Shown in pieces: positions 34,471 through 42,758 of a DNA stretch of 64,000 bases. Position numbers and translations under genes: made by a program. Position 1 is the stretch's first letter; the number at the start of each line of letters is the position of its first letter. Source of the DNA: Synechococcus sp. JA-2-3B'a(2-13) (GTDB lineage Bacteria; Cyanobacteriota; Cyanobacteriia; Thermostichales; Thermostichaceae). The notes below the pieces were generated by a model that worked only from the letters and a program-made list of their open reading frames with translations, did no database searches and had not been told where the DNA came from. The DNA is taken from the NCBI RefSeq assembly GCF_000013225.1, contig NC_007776.1, positions 2,176,501 through 2,240,500 of the forward strand, given 5' to 3'.

Positions 34471-35552
34471 ACGTTTGCACCATTCAAATCCGCATCCCCT
34501 TCCCATCCACAGTGTCCACACTTAAACTTCTTTCCACTGCGATAGGATTGCGCAGGGTCGGGATGAATGTGCAAACACCGGTGGCAGGTCTGCGACGTGT
34601 AGGCAGGCGGAACAAGAATCAGAGCAACCCCCGCACGCAGAGCCTTGTACTCCAAAAATTGACGGAGTTGATAAAACGCCCAACTATTTGCCCGCCTACG
34701 CTCTGTCTTGCTGCGTGGCTGTTGATTGACCCTTTCCCGAATCCCTGTCAAGTCTTCCAGAGCAAGAGCGCTATTTGTCGCCTTTGCCCTAGAGACAATA
34801 GCTTTGGAGATGCGATGATTGACCCACGCCTGAAAGCGTCTCTCCTTGCCAGACAGCCGTTGCAACAGTTGACGGCATCTGCGCCGCGAACTGCGGGTGC
34901 CCTTACTGGCTTTGCGTTGGAGTGCCGCCCTCAGCTTGGAGTAGTGGTCTCGGATTCGGTTCAACTGCTGTCCATTCCAGTTGTCCCCCTCTGACGTATG
35001 GGCGATATCCGTCCTGCCCAAGTCCACCCCGATCACCCTGTCGGTATCTTGTTGCTTGGGCGGGTTTTTCTCTACGCAAATCTGGATGTAGTAGGAGCCG
35101 TCTTTCCGCTTGACCAGGGTGGCAGATTTTGGGTTGGAACCAGCCAGCATCCCACGCTGGTAGTTGCCAATGGCTAGTTCAAAGCGCTCTCGCCCTTTCA
35201 CCGTGGTCAGCGACACCGTCCAGTCTTTCTCGCGAAATGAGAAGATACGTGCATCGTAGGTAACGAACCTACGCTTGAACTCTTTAACTGGACGGTTGCG
35301 CTGTCTCGCCACTTTGCGAGCGCCCGCCACCCGTCTGCACACCTGTTGAGCCAAGTTACTGGACAAGCCGAACCGGGCTCGAATCTCGTAGTAGCAAAGG
35401 GATTGCAGTTTGACCGCGTTGACGATCTTCTCCGGCGTGTTCTGGTTGACCCAGTTCAATGCCTGCACAAAGACATCCATCGTCGCGTCCAATTTGGCGG
35501 CTTGTGACGGGAACACCTTGAGCTTACAGGATATGGTCAGGACTTGGCTCAT
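34359..35552 (-). CDS. tnpB: TnpB, RNA-guided nuclease-type transposon protein (copy 1)
   Basis: A 397-residue TnpB/OrfB. The RuvC catalytic residues are all present: Asp in VIGVDLGRTDIAHTSEG, Glu in ALALEDLTGIRERV and Asp in GWEGDADLNGANVIALLG. The zinc finger is CHRCLHIHPD...FKCGHCGW. TnpB proteins of this type can cut DNA guided by the element-end RNA, which helps the element persist at its site. Start ATG 35552 (MSQVLTIS) matches copy 2; an in-frame ATG lies at 35573. The last codons lie in the right-end hairpin; a one-base difference from copy 2 makes this protein stop earlier (SPLRTA). Confidence 0.92.
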   Translation of the reverse strand: MSQVLTISCKLKVFPSQAAKLDATMDVFVQALNWVNQNTPEKIVNAVKLQSLCYYEIRARFGLSSNLAQQVCRRVAGARKVARQRNRPVKEFKRRFVTYDARIFSFREKDWTVSLTTVKGRERFELAIGNYQRGMLAGSNPKSATLVKRKDGSYYIQICVEKNPPKQQDTDRVIGVDLGRTDIAHTSEGDNWNGQQLNRIRDHYSKLRAALQRKASKGTRSSRRRCRQLLQRLSGKERRFQAWVNHRISKAIVSRAKATNSALALEDLTGIRERVNQQPRSKTERRRANSWAFYQLRQFLEYKALRAGVALILVPPAYTSQTCHRCLHIHPDPAQSYRSGKKFKCGHCGWEGDADLNGANVIALLGAAVNQPGGPGLFCSLVGQSRLRATESPLRTA

Positions 35553-35640
35553 AAGTCCATTGTACTTCATCAAAGCGCATTCCTCCCGGCACTGACCCTA
35601 CGGGTACAGTGCGGGGCTCCTGCGATTTCTAGCTGATCCC

Positions 35641-36264
35641 TCATCCTGCCAACTCCCAACCGGTCAGCAACGCAAACACCAGAAATAAGCCGCCCCCCAC
35701 CCAATGCACGGCGCGTTCAGAGATGTGAGCTGCTAAAAAACGACCTCCCACCACCGCCAGCCCCACCATCAGACCATGACCCAGGGTTGCCCCCGCCCAG
35801 ACACTGAATCCCGGATGGGTGGCGGCTAGGGAAACGGTAGCAATCTGGGTTTTATCCCCGAACTCGGCTAGGGCGATCAAACTAAAGGCTTCCCAGACGA
35901 TGGCCCTAACCCCCCCGCGGCCAACTCCTTTTGCTTCTGCCTGCATCACTTGTCTGAGGGCTTCCTCTTCTTCTGGTAATGCCTGTTGAGGTGGCATTCT
36001 GCACGCTTGCCAGAGCATTCTCAAGCCAAAAACGGCGAAAACCCCAGCCGATAGCACCCGCACGCCCAAGGGTGGCAGTAGCTTAAAAAGCACTTGCCCG
36101 GTTCCTACCGCTAGCAGGTTCATCATCGCTAAAGCCAGCCATGTCCCCAGAAAAACCCAGCGGCGTGGGTGGCGCATCGCCAAAATCAAGGGGGTAAAAA
36201 AGGTTTTGTCCCCAAATTCCGCTACCGTCACCAGCAGCAAACTCGATAAAAAACCGGCCCACAT
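35641..36264 (-). CDS. GDT1/TMEM165 (UPF0016) family cation exporter, probable Mn2+ exporter
   Basis: A 207-residue membrane protein with two repeats of the family signature E-x-G-D-K-T: LLVTVAEFGDKTFFTPLILA (about residues 10-30) and LIALAEFGDKTQIATVSLAA (about 130-150). Six membrane helices are predicted, with an acidic central loop (LPEEEEALRQVM). Cyanobacterial relatives (Mnx) export Mn2+ from the cytoplasm; others move Ca2+. A yybP-ykoY-type Mn2+ riboswitch candidate lies directly upstream, supporting Mn2+. Its 3' end is 4 bp from the TnpB transposon. Confidence 0.9.
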   Translation of the reverse strand: MWAGFLSSLLLVTVAEFGDKTFFTPLILAMRHPRRWVFLGTWLALAMMNLLAVGTGQVLFKLLPPLGVRVLSAGVFAVFGLRMLWQACRMPPQQALPEEEEALRQVMQAEAKGVGRGGVRAIVWEAFSLIALAEFGDKTQIATVSLAATHPGFSVWAGATLGHGLMVGLAVVGGRFLAAHISERAVHWVGGGLFLVFALLTGWELAG

Positions 36265-36289
36265 TTTCTAGCCTCCAACCTCTCTTGTG

Positions 36290-36480
36290 TGTGGAATCGG
36301 TTCACACCTAGAGGTGAAGGCTGGGAAAGTCAGACGGACTCACCAAGCTCACCTCCGCGTGAACTCAGTGAAAGTCTCGTCACCAAAGCAGCCTGCCGGG
36401 CTTGCTTTGTCTCTTGCACCGGGCTGTTTTTAGCCAGTATGTCGATGCAGAGGGCGGTAAGCCGCCTGACTACTCCCTTT
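36290..36480 (-). promoter_or_regulatory. Probable yybP-ykoY (Mn2+) riboswitch
   Basis: On the minus strand, upstream of the UPF0016 gene, the leader has AAAGGGAGTAG (36470-36480), then TCGACATACTGGC (complement of 36433-36445), which match the two conserved loops of the yybP-ykoY class (GGGGAGUAG and UCAACAUACnG). Further stems follow, such as CAAAGCA/TGCTTTG. This riboswitch is known to sit upstream of UPF0016, mntP and TerC-type exporters and turns them on with Mn2+. The exact 3' limit and expression platform are not resolved. Confidence 0.7.
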
Positions 36481-36655
36481 CCGTCTGAATGGTAGCATGC
36501 TGAGCTCCCAGTGGGAGTAGTTCATTTCCGATGGGATCCCCCAAGACTTGCTGTGCCTTGGCCGATATCAGTGCCGCGCATCGCTTACCAGAGGATTGTG
36601 AAGGAGCGGCAGGCTATTATGATCACGGTTGAGGAGAAAATCAGGGGAAAACCAC

Positions 36656-36778
36656 GTGGATGCAAAGTTAGTCTTGGTGGGGGTTGCTCTTGTCCTCTCT
36701 CTGGCAAGTTTCTACTTCGGCACCCGCAACGGCTTTTACGACACCGACAAGTATCACGGCAATGGCTCTGCTCATTAG
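36656..36778 (+). CDS. Small single-span membrane protein, 40 residues
   Basis: A GTG start at 36656 behind AGGGG gives a 40-residue protein: [20 protein letters not shown] is one membrane helix, followed by a conserved-looking polar tail [19 protein letters not shown]. The size and layout are those of small thylakoid subunits of cyanobacteria, but it is not one I can name (not PsbX, PsbY, PetN or Ycf12). It lies 23 bp before yraN. The tail is rich in Tyr, Asp and Gly and ends in His, which is unusual for a chance frame. Confidence 0.6.
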
Positions 36779-36801
36779 AGCCGGGCGCTGGTGATTTTTT
36801 T

Positions 36802-37203
36802 ATGGATCCCTTGCCCAGAAGGGCTTCCCTCCAGAATACAGGCAACGTCGGCGAGGGCTGGGTGCGGCAATATCTCTGTCAGCAGGGCTGGCAGATCCTG
36901 GCCCAGCGGTGGCGCTGCCCTTGGGGCGAGCTGGATCTGGTTGCCCACAAAGCTGATGTGCTGATTTTCGTAGAGGTGAAAACCCGTAGCCCCGGTAGCT
37001 GGGATCGAGGCGGGCTTTTGGCGGTTGGGATCCCCAAGCAGCGACGCTTGATCCGGGCTGCCCAAGCCTTCTTGAGCCAGCATCCCCACCTCTCCGAGTT
37101 GTCCTGCCGTTTTGATGTTGCGCTGATAGAACGTCGGGCCTCCAGGGAAGGGGTAAGCTACGCTTTGGTTGACTACCTGCCAGCAGCTTTTGAGATTTGT
37201 TGA
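36802..37203 (+). CDS. YraN/UPF0102 family endonuclease-like protein
   Basis: A 133-residue protein with the UPF0102 pattern: [40 protein letters not shown] (the nuclease-like D-(n)-E-x-K core) and [20 protein letters not shown]. The fold is of restriction-endonuclease type; YraN is widespread, but its substrate is not settled. ATG 36802 fits; the open frame extends to 36511, but upstream residues overlap the 40-residue gene in another frame. Only 23 bp separate it from that gene. Confidence 0.88.
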
Positions 37204-37484
37204 GGCAAGCTTATCCGAGATGCTGTGGGAGCTTATGGCCGTTTCAGGTTAGGTGAGATGCCTGGGCTGCTGAGACAAGCCCTCTAGCCCCGCGCATTAT
37301 TGCTCCGCAACGCTATTGCTCCACAACCCTGACGCAGTGTCCTAGAGTGTCCTAGTTTGAATCAAAATAACTATAAAGCTGGGCCAGCCTCTCCGACTCA
37401 TCTGAATACGAAGAACAGATGGAGCTTTCTGGGGTCATTCATCATCCTCACTAAGATCCGGCCTGGGGATCCCTTCATTGGCTC
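37204..37484. other. Spacer with small direct repeats
   Basis: No gene. It contains two ATTGCTCC(G/A)CAAC copies (near 37300-37330) and a tandem GTGTCCTAGAGTGTCCTAG. An AT-rich stretch around 37355-37375 could hold a promoter for the following small gene. Confidence 0.4.
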
Positions 37485-37730
37485 ATGATTTTGGGAAACA
37501 GCATGAAAGCACATGAGTTCTGGGCCCGTACCGACAGCCAAGGTCAACTGATTTTGCCCATGCGGGCGCAGGAACAATTGCCCAAAAATCGAGTTGTGCG
37601 GGTGCTGGTGTTGGTAGATGAGCAGGAGCTGGCTCCGGCGGATCCTTCACAGGAGCAGTTGCCCACTGCCTCGCCAGATGAAGAGCATCTTTGGTATGGA
37701 GCTCCCACCGTTCCCTACGATGGCATTTAG
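37485..37730 (+). CDS. Small AbrB/antitoxin-like hypothetical protein
   Basis: An 81-residue protein (or 75 from ATG 37503, MKAHEFWAR). FWARTDSQGQLILPMRAQEQ followed by LPKNRVVRVLVLVDEQE resembles short cyanobacterial proteins annotated as antitoxins with a swapped-hairpin N-terminus. The C-terminal part is acidic (SPDEEHLWYG). No toxin gene lies next to it in the usual arrangement; the adjacent NYN-domain gene is convergent and overlaps its stop by 4 bp. Function is not established. Confidence 0.6.
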   Translation: MILGNSMKAHEFWARTDSQGQLILPMRAQEQLPKNRVVRVLVLVDEQELAPADPSQEQLPTASPDEEHLWYGAPTVPYDGI

Positions 37731-38269
37731 CGCATGGGATCTTGGCCGGACAGCCGCCAGCGGTTTAGGCGTGAGAGGGTTTCTGCATCCAAGTAGGCAT
37801 CAATGCCCCGCTTGCTCGATAGCCGTTTTGGCTGGAGGTGCCGGATCTGCTGCTGGGCCTGCTGCACTTCATCCCACAGTTGTTCTGCCGAGACCCATTC
37901 GGCGTTGTAGCCACCGATCACCAATTGCTGGACACGATCGGAGGTAGCCACCCTTACCCGACACCCATCCTTCTGCAGCTGAGCACACAGCCGTTCAATG
38001 CAACTGTCGGCGGTCTCGCCATAGGAGGTATACAGGATCTCGATACCCGAAGGGGAGCGCTCTTGCCGGGCTGGAGTGGGTTGGGCGTAGGCATCGTACA
38101 CCACGGTCGCCTGGTAGCCCCGGAAGGCCACATAGTTGGCCAAAGATTCCACCAAGCGCAGACGGGCCAATTCCATCAGGGAGCGACGCGCCAACTGGTT
38201 CAGGGTGGGCCAAGCTCCGATGATGTTGTAGCCATCAACCAAGAGGAAGGTGGAAGAGGAAGCTTGCAT
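37727..38269 (-). CDS. NYN-domain ribonuclease, YacP/Rae1-like
   Basis: A 180-residue protein with the YacP NYN (PIN-like) fold: FLLVDGYNIIGAWPTLNQL (catalytic Asp), ATVVYDAYAQPTPARQERSP, ILYTSYGETADSCIERLC and VRVATSDRVQQLVIGGYNAE, where the acidic residues cluster for metal binding. Bacillus Rae1 (YacP) cleaves mRNA in the ribosome A-site; chloroplast relatives exist. The C-terminus is helical and basic. It converges with the preceding gene. Confidence 0.9.
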   Translation of the reverse strand: MQASSSTFLLVDGYNIIGAWPTLNQLARRSLMELARLRLVESLANYVAFRGYQATVVYDAYAQPTPARQERSPSGIEILYTSYGETADSCIERLCAQLQKDGCRVRVATSDRVQQLVIGGYNAEWVSAEQLWDEVQQAQQQIRHLQPKRLSSKRGIDAYLDAETLSRLNRWRLSGQDPMR

Positions 38270-38403
38270 GGATGACGGTGGATCCCCTGTCCGGGATCAC
38301 ACTTCTTAATCTTAATCTTTATCTTATTTTTAATCTTAGTACCCAGCCTTAAAGGTTACCCCACTACTCCGAATGCTCCGATACTTTCCCGGTTGTGAGC
38401 AGA

Positions 38404-39114
38404 TCACGGTCTGCGCTGAATCCAATAGGTGGTGAACAGTTCGCCACTGGCCTGTTTCTGAATTTTGCCCCCCAAGGCTGCGATGCGCCGCTCCCACTCC
38501 GTTAGGGGGGTGAAAATCGGTTCGGTGCCTTTGAATAGCTCGATGAGGCCCCATTGTTCCGCCCACACCGAGTCGGGATTGACCACTTCAATAATCACAG
38601 GTGCAGCCGGTCGCAACACTCGCATCAACTCTGCCCAAACCGCGTCGAAGTACTCAATCGGGTAGTAGTACAAAAATCCGGTGGCAATGGCCAGATCAAA
38701 TTGCTCCGACTCGTAGTTTTCCAAATGGTGGGCGGATCCCTGTTGCATTGACTTGAACAGCTTGGAGTTAAGCTGGGGTGCCCGCGAGCGAATAAAGCGC
38801 ACAATCTCACCGCTCAGCTCATGGCCGTAAAAGTAGGCTTGCCAATCGTTCCAGGGATAGGTCAGGAAGCTTACCCCACAGCCCAAATCCAAACAGGCTT
38901 CCCGTTTTTTGGGGGCACGCAGTTGCCAAAAGGGGATCCCGAGGCGCTCTTGCAGGTGATCCCGCTGCTGGGCTTGCCAAAAAGGCAGTTGCTCCAGGTC
39001 TGGGGGAAGTTGCCAAGCTGGCTGACCCAGTTGAATTTCCAGCTCCCGATTAAAGCGAGCAGCCACAGAGGCAAGGTAGGGATCCCAGCGTTCCCCAGTT
39101 TGTGGTAACTCCAT
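38404..39114 (-). CDS. Class I SAM-dependent methyltransferase
   Basis: A 236-residue protein. SAM motif I is ACLDLGCGVSFLTYPW (about residues 73-88), followed by HELSGEIVRFIRSRAP, the post-I motif, and motif III VIIEVVNPDSVW. QFDLAIATGFLYYYPIEYF is the motif II region. The N-terminus (ERWDPYLASVAARFNRELEI) resembles a cyanobacterial group of unknown substrate. It is alone on its transcript, or shares one with the upstream nucleotidyltransferase on the same strand (49 bp). Confidence 0.85.
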   Translation of the reverse strand: MELPQTGERWDPYLASVAARFNRELEIQLGQPAWQLPPDLEQLPFWQAQQRDHLQERLGIPFWQLRAPKKREACLDLGCGVSFLTYPWNDWQAYFYGHELSGEIVRFIRSRAPQLNSKLFKSMQQGSAHHLENYESEQFDLAIATGFLYYYPIEYFDAVWAELMRVLRPAAPVIIEVVNPDSVWAEQWGLIELFKGTEPIFTPLTEWERRIAALGGKIQKQASGELFTTYWIQRRP

Positions 39115-39163
39115 CTGTTGATGGCTTTGTCGTAGATGGTTGTGAACTTAACTTGCACTTAAC

Positions 39164-40111
39164 CTACACTACCAGGACTCTCGGCCCGTAGGCTCCCGGC
39201 TGCAGGGATCCATTTACCCAGCTGTGGCTGCCGAGGATGGTGCCTGCCGGAATCTGAGCTTGGGATCCCAAACGGGTGTGGGCGCCGATGTAGCAGGGGG
39301 CGTGCAGTTGAGCGCTGGGATGGATCTCAGCCGTTTTGTGCACCCATATCCCCGGCGCCTGTTGCTGCACATCTTCCAGGGGAAAATCCGTCATTCGACC
39401 CAGGAGAATGTCCAGTTGGCCGTGGTAGTAGCTGGCCGGCGTGCCCAGATCCCGCCAGTAGCCTGTGTGGAGATAAGCTTGCAGCCGGTGCCCTTGCCTG
39501 AGCAAATCGGGGAAGACACGCCGCTCGAAGCTGAGGGGATCCCCACTGGGGTAGTCTTTAAAAATGGCTGGATCCAAGACATAGGTGCCGGCGTTGATCG
39601 TGTCGGTGGTGAGGGTGAGGGCTTCTGCAGGGGTGGGTTTTTCCCGAAAAGATTGGATCTGGCCCCCTTCCCCAACTTCCACCAGGCCATAGGCGGTGAT
39701 ATCTTCCACGCGGGCGAGGGTGAGGGTGGCAATGGCCTTGCTCTGCACATGACATTGCATCAACGCCTGCAAATCCAGATCCGTGAGGATGTCGGCATTG
39801 AAGACCACCAAGGGATCCCCGGTGAAATAGGGCTGAGCCAGCACCAAGGCTCCTGCCGTATCCAAAGGCGTCTCTTCGGGAATGTAGCGGAGCTTCACCC
39901 CCAAAGCAGCGCCATCTCCCAGAGCAGCCTCAATTTGTTGGCCCAGATAACCCACGCTGAGCAAAATATCCGTCAGGCCGGCTCGGCGGCAGCGCCCGAT
40001 CAGCCACTCCAAAAAGGGCACATCCAGGAGGGGCAACAAAGGCTTAGGCTGCAAAAAGGTAAAGGGCCGTAAACGAGTTCCTTTCCCACCCGCCAAGATC
40101 ACCGCTTGCAT
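39164..40111 (-). CDS. Sugar-phosphate nucleotidyltransferase (NDP-sugar pyrophosphorylase)
   Basis: A 315-residue GT-A nucleotidyltransferase. MQAVILAGGKGTRLRPFT is the NTP-binding loop, PKPLLPLLDVPFLEWLIGRC the sugar-phosphate region, and VFNADILTDLDLQALM the metal-binding Asp. The C-terminus adds a short hexapeptide-repeat part (IHPSAQLHAPCYIGAHTRLG). It is most similar in layout to mannose-1-phosphate guanylyltransferase/glucose-1-phosphate thymidylyltransferase-like proteins; the nucleotide and sugar cannot be told. ATG 40111 is the natural start. Confidence 0.9.
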   Translation of the reverse strand: MQAVILAGGKGTRLRPFTFLQPKPLLPLLDVPFLEWLIGRCRRAGLTDILLSVGYLGQQIEAALGDGAALGVKLRYIPEETPLDTAGALVLAQPYFTGDPLVVFNADILTDLDLQALMQCHVQSKAIATLTLARVEDITAYGLVEVGEGGQIQSFREKPTPAEALTLTTDTINAGTYVLDPAIFKDYPSGDPLSFERRVFPDLLRQGHRLQAYLHTGYWRDLGTPASYYHGQLDILLGRMTDFPLEDVQQQAPGIWVHKTAEIHPSAQLHAPCYIGAHTRLGSQAQIPAGTILGSHSWVNGSLQPGAYGPRVLVV

Positions 40112-40539
40112 AACCACCCTCAACCCCGTTCTCTTCCAAAGATATTGACATCCTCTCCGCCCAATTGCTAAGGGGGATCCATTGGGTCGAGCCAAATGTT
40201 TTCTGCTACCCAGAACGTCGATTCTCCGTTGCCCACAGAGGGATACGGATTGCCCCCCCGGGCAATACAGCACGAGTCTTGATCTCAAGTCTCAGGGGAT
40301 GCCTTTCTGGAGGAGATATTTCAATCTCAATTGGGATTCATAAGCTCAATCCTGAGACAGTTGATTTGCCTTTTTTAGAGCATGTTTGGAGAATTGCGAC
40401 CCGCTCGCCCCAGTCGGGAATAGCCACCCAAAGCGGCAGTGTCAGGTGATACTACCTTGCAACGGGAATTGTGACAGCCTTGGATAGCTTGGATGGATTC
40501 CAATGGGTTTGCCCTTCACCTTCATCTGAGGTTTTGCCG
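40112..40539. other. Divergent promoter region, no gene seen
   Basis: It lies between the divergent nucleotidyltransferase and amino acid transporter genes. I see no RNA gene or repeat. An NtcA-type site would be plausible for the transporter, but I could not identify a clear GTA-N8-TAC. Confidence 0.4.
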
Positions 40540-41403
40540 ATGTCTGTTTCTCGACGCCGATCCCTACAAGCCCTTTGCTTGACCCTGGCCGGATGCTGGG
40601 CTTTAAGTGCACACCAGGGATCCCTGCTGGCCCAAGGTAGCGATTTGTTGGCTCAAGTTCAAGAGCGGGGGGTGCTCCGGATTTCCACCGACTCCAATTA
40701 CCGGCCTCAGAGCTACCGCAACCCTGACGGCAGTTGGGAAGGATTTGACGTGGATGTGGCGCGCGAGATCGCCAAGCGCTTGGGGGTAGAGGCTGAGTTT
40801 CTGGATATCAACTTCGATGTCATCACCGCCGGATCTTGGAATGGCCGCTGGGATGTCAATGTCGGGTCGATGACCGTGACTGCCGAGCGCCAGAAAGCTC
40901 TGCTGTTTACCATTCCCTACTACTACACCCCCGCCAGCTTCGTGGTCCACCAAGCCTCGACCTTGACAGATATCGCCGCCTTGGAAGGAAAGCGAGTTGG
41001 GGTGGGCACCGCCACCACCTATCAAGCCTACCTGGAGGGCAACCTCACCCTGGAAGGAGAGACCATCCAAGTTCCGGCCCCGCGGGTGGACATTCGCATC
41101 TACGACACCGATAGCCTGGCTCTGCAGGATTTGGCACTGGGGGATGGCACCCGCCTGGATGCAGTCTTGACAGCTTTGCCGACGGCTGAAAACGCCATTC
41201 GGGAAGGACTGCCCCTGAAAACTCTGGGGGATCCGGTCTACTATGAAGCCTTGGCTGTGGCCTTGGATCGCTCCAGCCCTGCCCCTTCCGAGAGCTTGCA
41301 AGCCAAAATTAACGAAATTTTAGAATCCATGCACGCCGACGGCACGCTAACAGCCCTCTCGAAGCGGTATTACGGCATTGATCTGACGAAAAAAGCTGAG
41401 TGA
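40540..41403 (+). CDS. Polar amino acid ABC transporter substrate-binding protein
   Basis: A 287-residue family 3 periplasmic binding protein. The N-terminus has a twin-Arg/hydrophobic signal (MSVSRRRSLQALCLTLAGC). The domain starts with LLAQVQERGVLRISTDSNYR, then GFDVDVAREIAKRLGVEAEF, DVNVGSMTVTAERQKALLFT (typical ITxxR motif variant) and YYGIDLTKK at the end. Family 3 proteins bind Glu, Gln, His, Arg and related solutes. Its stop overlaps the permease start. No ATPase gene follows. Confidence 0.9.
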   Translation: MSVSRRRSLQALCLTLAGCWALSAHQGSLLAQGSDLLAQVQERGVLRISTDSNYRPQSYRNPDGSWEGFDVDVAREIAKRLGVEAEFLDINFDVITAGSWNGRWDVNVGSMTVTAERQKALLFTIPYYYTPASFVVHQASTLTDIAALEGKRVGVGTATTYQAYLEGNLTLEGETIQVPAPRVDIRIYDTDSLALQDLALGDGTRLDAVLTALPTAENAIREGLPLKTLGDPVYYEALAVALDRSSPAPSESLQAKINEILESMHADGTLTALSKRYYGIDLTKKAE

Positions 41404-42221
41404 GCAAAGACTCTATCCCACTGGAGCAGCCCATTTACCCACCGCCCCGGATTCGAAAAGGGATCCCGTTCCCGGTGGCCCAGGGGTTGTGGTTGGTTTT
41501 GTGGCTGCTGTTGTTGCTGTTCACCTTCAGCGGGGTACAGTTGGAGTTGGCCGGGATCCCCATCCGTACCTTGCGTCTCAACGGCAACTTTGTGCGCGAG
41601 TGGTGGTGGTTCATCTCGCAAGGGGTGGGCACTACTTTTCAACTGTCCTTGGTCTCCATCCTCTGTGCCACCACCTTGGCCTTTTTGTCGGCACTGGCGG
41701 GCCTCTCCCAGATTGCCCCTCTGAGCAGCCTCTCCGCTCTGTATGTCTCGTTGATGCGGGGCACACCTCTATTTCTGCAGTTTTTGTTCATCTACCAGGC
41801 TTTGCCGCAACTGGGTCTGGTGTTCGGCTCGTTCACTTCGGCAGTGCTGGCCTTGAGCCTGAACTATGGCGCCTACATGAGCGAGATCTTCCGGGCCGGG
41901 ATCCAAGCCATTCCCATTGGGCAGCGGGAAGCTGCCTATGCCCTGGGGCTTAAGCCCTGGCAAACCCTGTGGTGCATCATTTTGCCGCAAGCTTTCCGAA
42001 TTGTCCTACCCGACATTGGCAACCAATTCATCGCCATGCAGAAAGACACTGCCCTGGCCAGCGCCATTGCTTTGCAGGAGTTGATGGGCCGGGCTCGACA
42101 GGCGGGTTTGCCGCGCCAACATTTTTTTGAGGCTTTGGTGGTGGCAGCGCTGTGGTACTGGCTGCTGACGTTAATCTTGTCATTTTTCCAGGGACGCTTG
42201 GAACGGTACCTGGCCCGCTAG
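41400..42221 (+). CDS. Polar amino acid ABC transporter permease
   Basis: A 273-residue HisM/GlnP-type permease with the EAA loop AIPIGQREAAYALGLKPWQT and ILPQAFRIVLPDIGNQFIAM. It has about five to six membrane helices and the domain start GVGTTFQLSLVSILCATTLA. The start GTG at 41400 overlaps the binding-protein stop (GTGA), so translation is coupled. It may pair with itself or a second permease, and needs an ATPase coded elsewhere. Confidence 0.9.
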   Translation: MSKDSIPLEQPIYPPPRIRKGIPFPVAQGLWLVLWLLLLLFTFSGVQLELAGIPIRTLRLNGNFVREWWWFISQGVGTTFQLSLVSILCATTLAFLSALAGLSQIAPLSSLSALYVSLMRGTPLFLQFLFIYQALPQLGLVFGSFTSAVLALSLNYGAYMSEIFRAGIQAIPIGQREAAYALGLKPWQTLWCIILPQAFRIVLPDIGNQFIAMQKDTALASAIALQELMGRARQAGLPRQHFFEALVVAALWYWLLTLILSFFQGRLERYLAR

Positions 42222-42300
42222 AGGAGCCTGACTCTAATCCGGCCATTACTTTGGTGTCTGCTTGCATACGTTTGTGGTTGCCCACAAAGACCGGCTGTGC

Positions 42301-42323
42301 CGTTCGCGATAGCAGGGGGCTCC
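42301..42323 (+). repeat. Dispersed palindromic repeat family A
   Basis: CGTTCGCGATAGCAGG then GGGCTCC. It keeps TTCGCGNNAGC and a diverged right arm. Confidence 0.5.
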
Positions 42324-42478
42324 AAAAACAGCCAGAAAGCTGGGGGACATCATCCTGCACTGACCTGCCGCAGTGGGTGAGAGAGGATCCCTGCCACCTC
42401 AAGCGGAACGCCATTCAAGAGGCAGGGTTGGCCTTTCGAGAGAGCAAAGACCCGAAGTTTCGCAGCGTCAGAGATCAG

Positions 42479-42534
42479 AGCTTTGCGGGATACTGCCATT
42501 CTGTTTGGCAACGAGCAGGATGCAATCGCTGCAG
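42479..42534. repeat. Hairpin repeat family D, copy 1
   Basis: AGCTTTGCGGGATACTGCCA then TTCTGTTTGG, followed by CGAGCAGGATGCAATCGCTG. The first 30 bp match 55018-55047 with two transitions, and the end matches 55082-55096. The centre differs: copy 2 carries a family A repeat there. Confidence 0.7.
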
Positions 42535-42581
42535 CCCTGGGCAACAGTGTATGGCTTCGCCATGCAAGCCATAGCCATTCC

Positions 42582-42622
42582 AAACTGGATTGGGACACTC
42601 CCCAAGCGTTCCGCGCTGCTTC
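42582..42622. repeat. Dispersed repeat family C, copy 2
   Basis: AAACTGGATTGGGACACTCC then CCAAGCGTTCCGCGCTGCTT; matches the copy at 24566-24605. Confidence 0.7.
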
Positions 42623-42758
42623 CGCGACCACTCCCAGGGGAAGAGGGAAGTTAGGAAGCGATGCAACTTAAAGCTGTTCGTCAGCTAGAAATCGCAGGAG
42701 CCCCGCACTGTACCCGTAGGGTCAGTGTCGGGAGGAATGCGGAAGTTATGATAGAACC

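Larger units (their letters stand above)
34337..35636 (-). mobile_element. TnpB-only IS200/IS605 (IS1341-type) element, copy 1
   Basis: About 1.3 kb on the minus strand. The left end is at 35636 (TCAGCTAGAAATCGCAGGAG, then the CCCGCACTGTACCC hairpin) and the right end is at 34337 (hairpin CCGTACCGC/GCGGTCGG then GTCGGGTAGTTTAC). It encodes TnpB only, with no TnpA, so mobility would need a transposase elsewhere. It lies precisely between the 3' ends of mgtC and the GDT1-type exporter: its right terminus forms the mgtC stop codon, and its left terminus ends 4 bp from the exporter's stop. Confidence 0.9.
42222..42680. other. Gene-free spacer with several dispersed repeats
   Basis: It holds a family A repeat (42301-42323), a palindromic block shared with 55 kb (42479-42534) and family C copy 2 (42582-42622). 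The short frames here are composed of those repeats. No gene is supported. It looks like a landing zone of small elements before the transposon at 42681. Confidence 0.6.

Noticed and set aside
37485-38269. Toxin-antitoxin pair formed by the antitoxin-like gene and the NYN RNase
   Set aside because: The genes are convergent, not an operon, and the NYN protein is of the housekeeping YacP type. There is no support for a pair.
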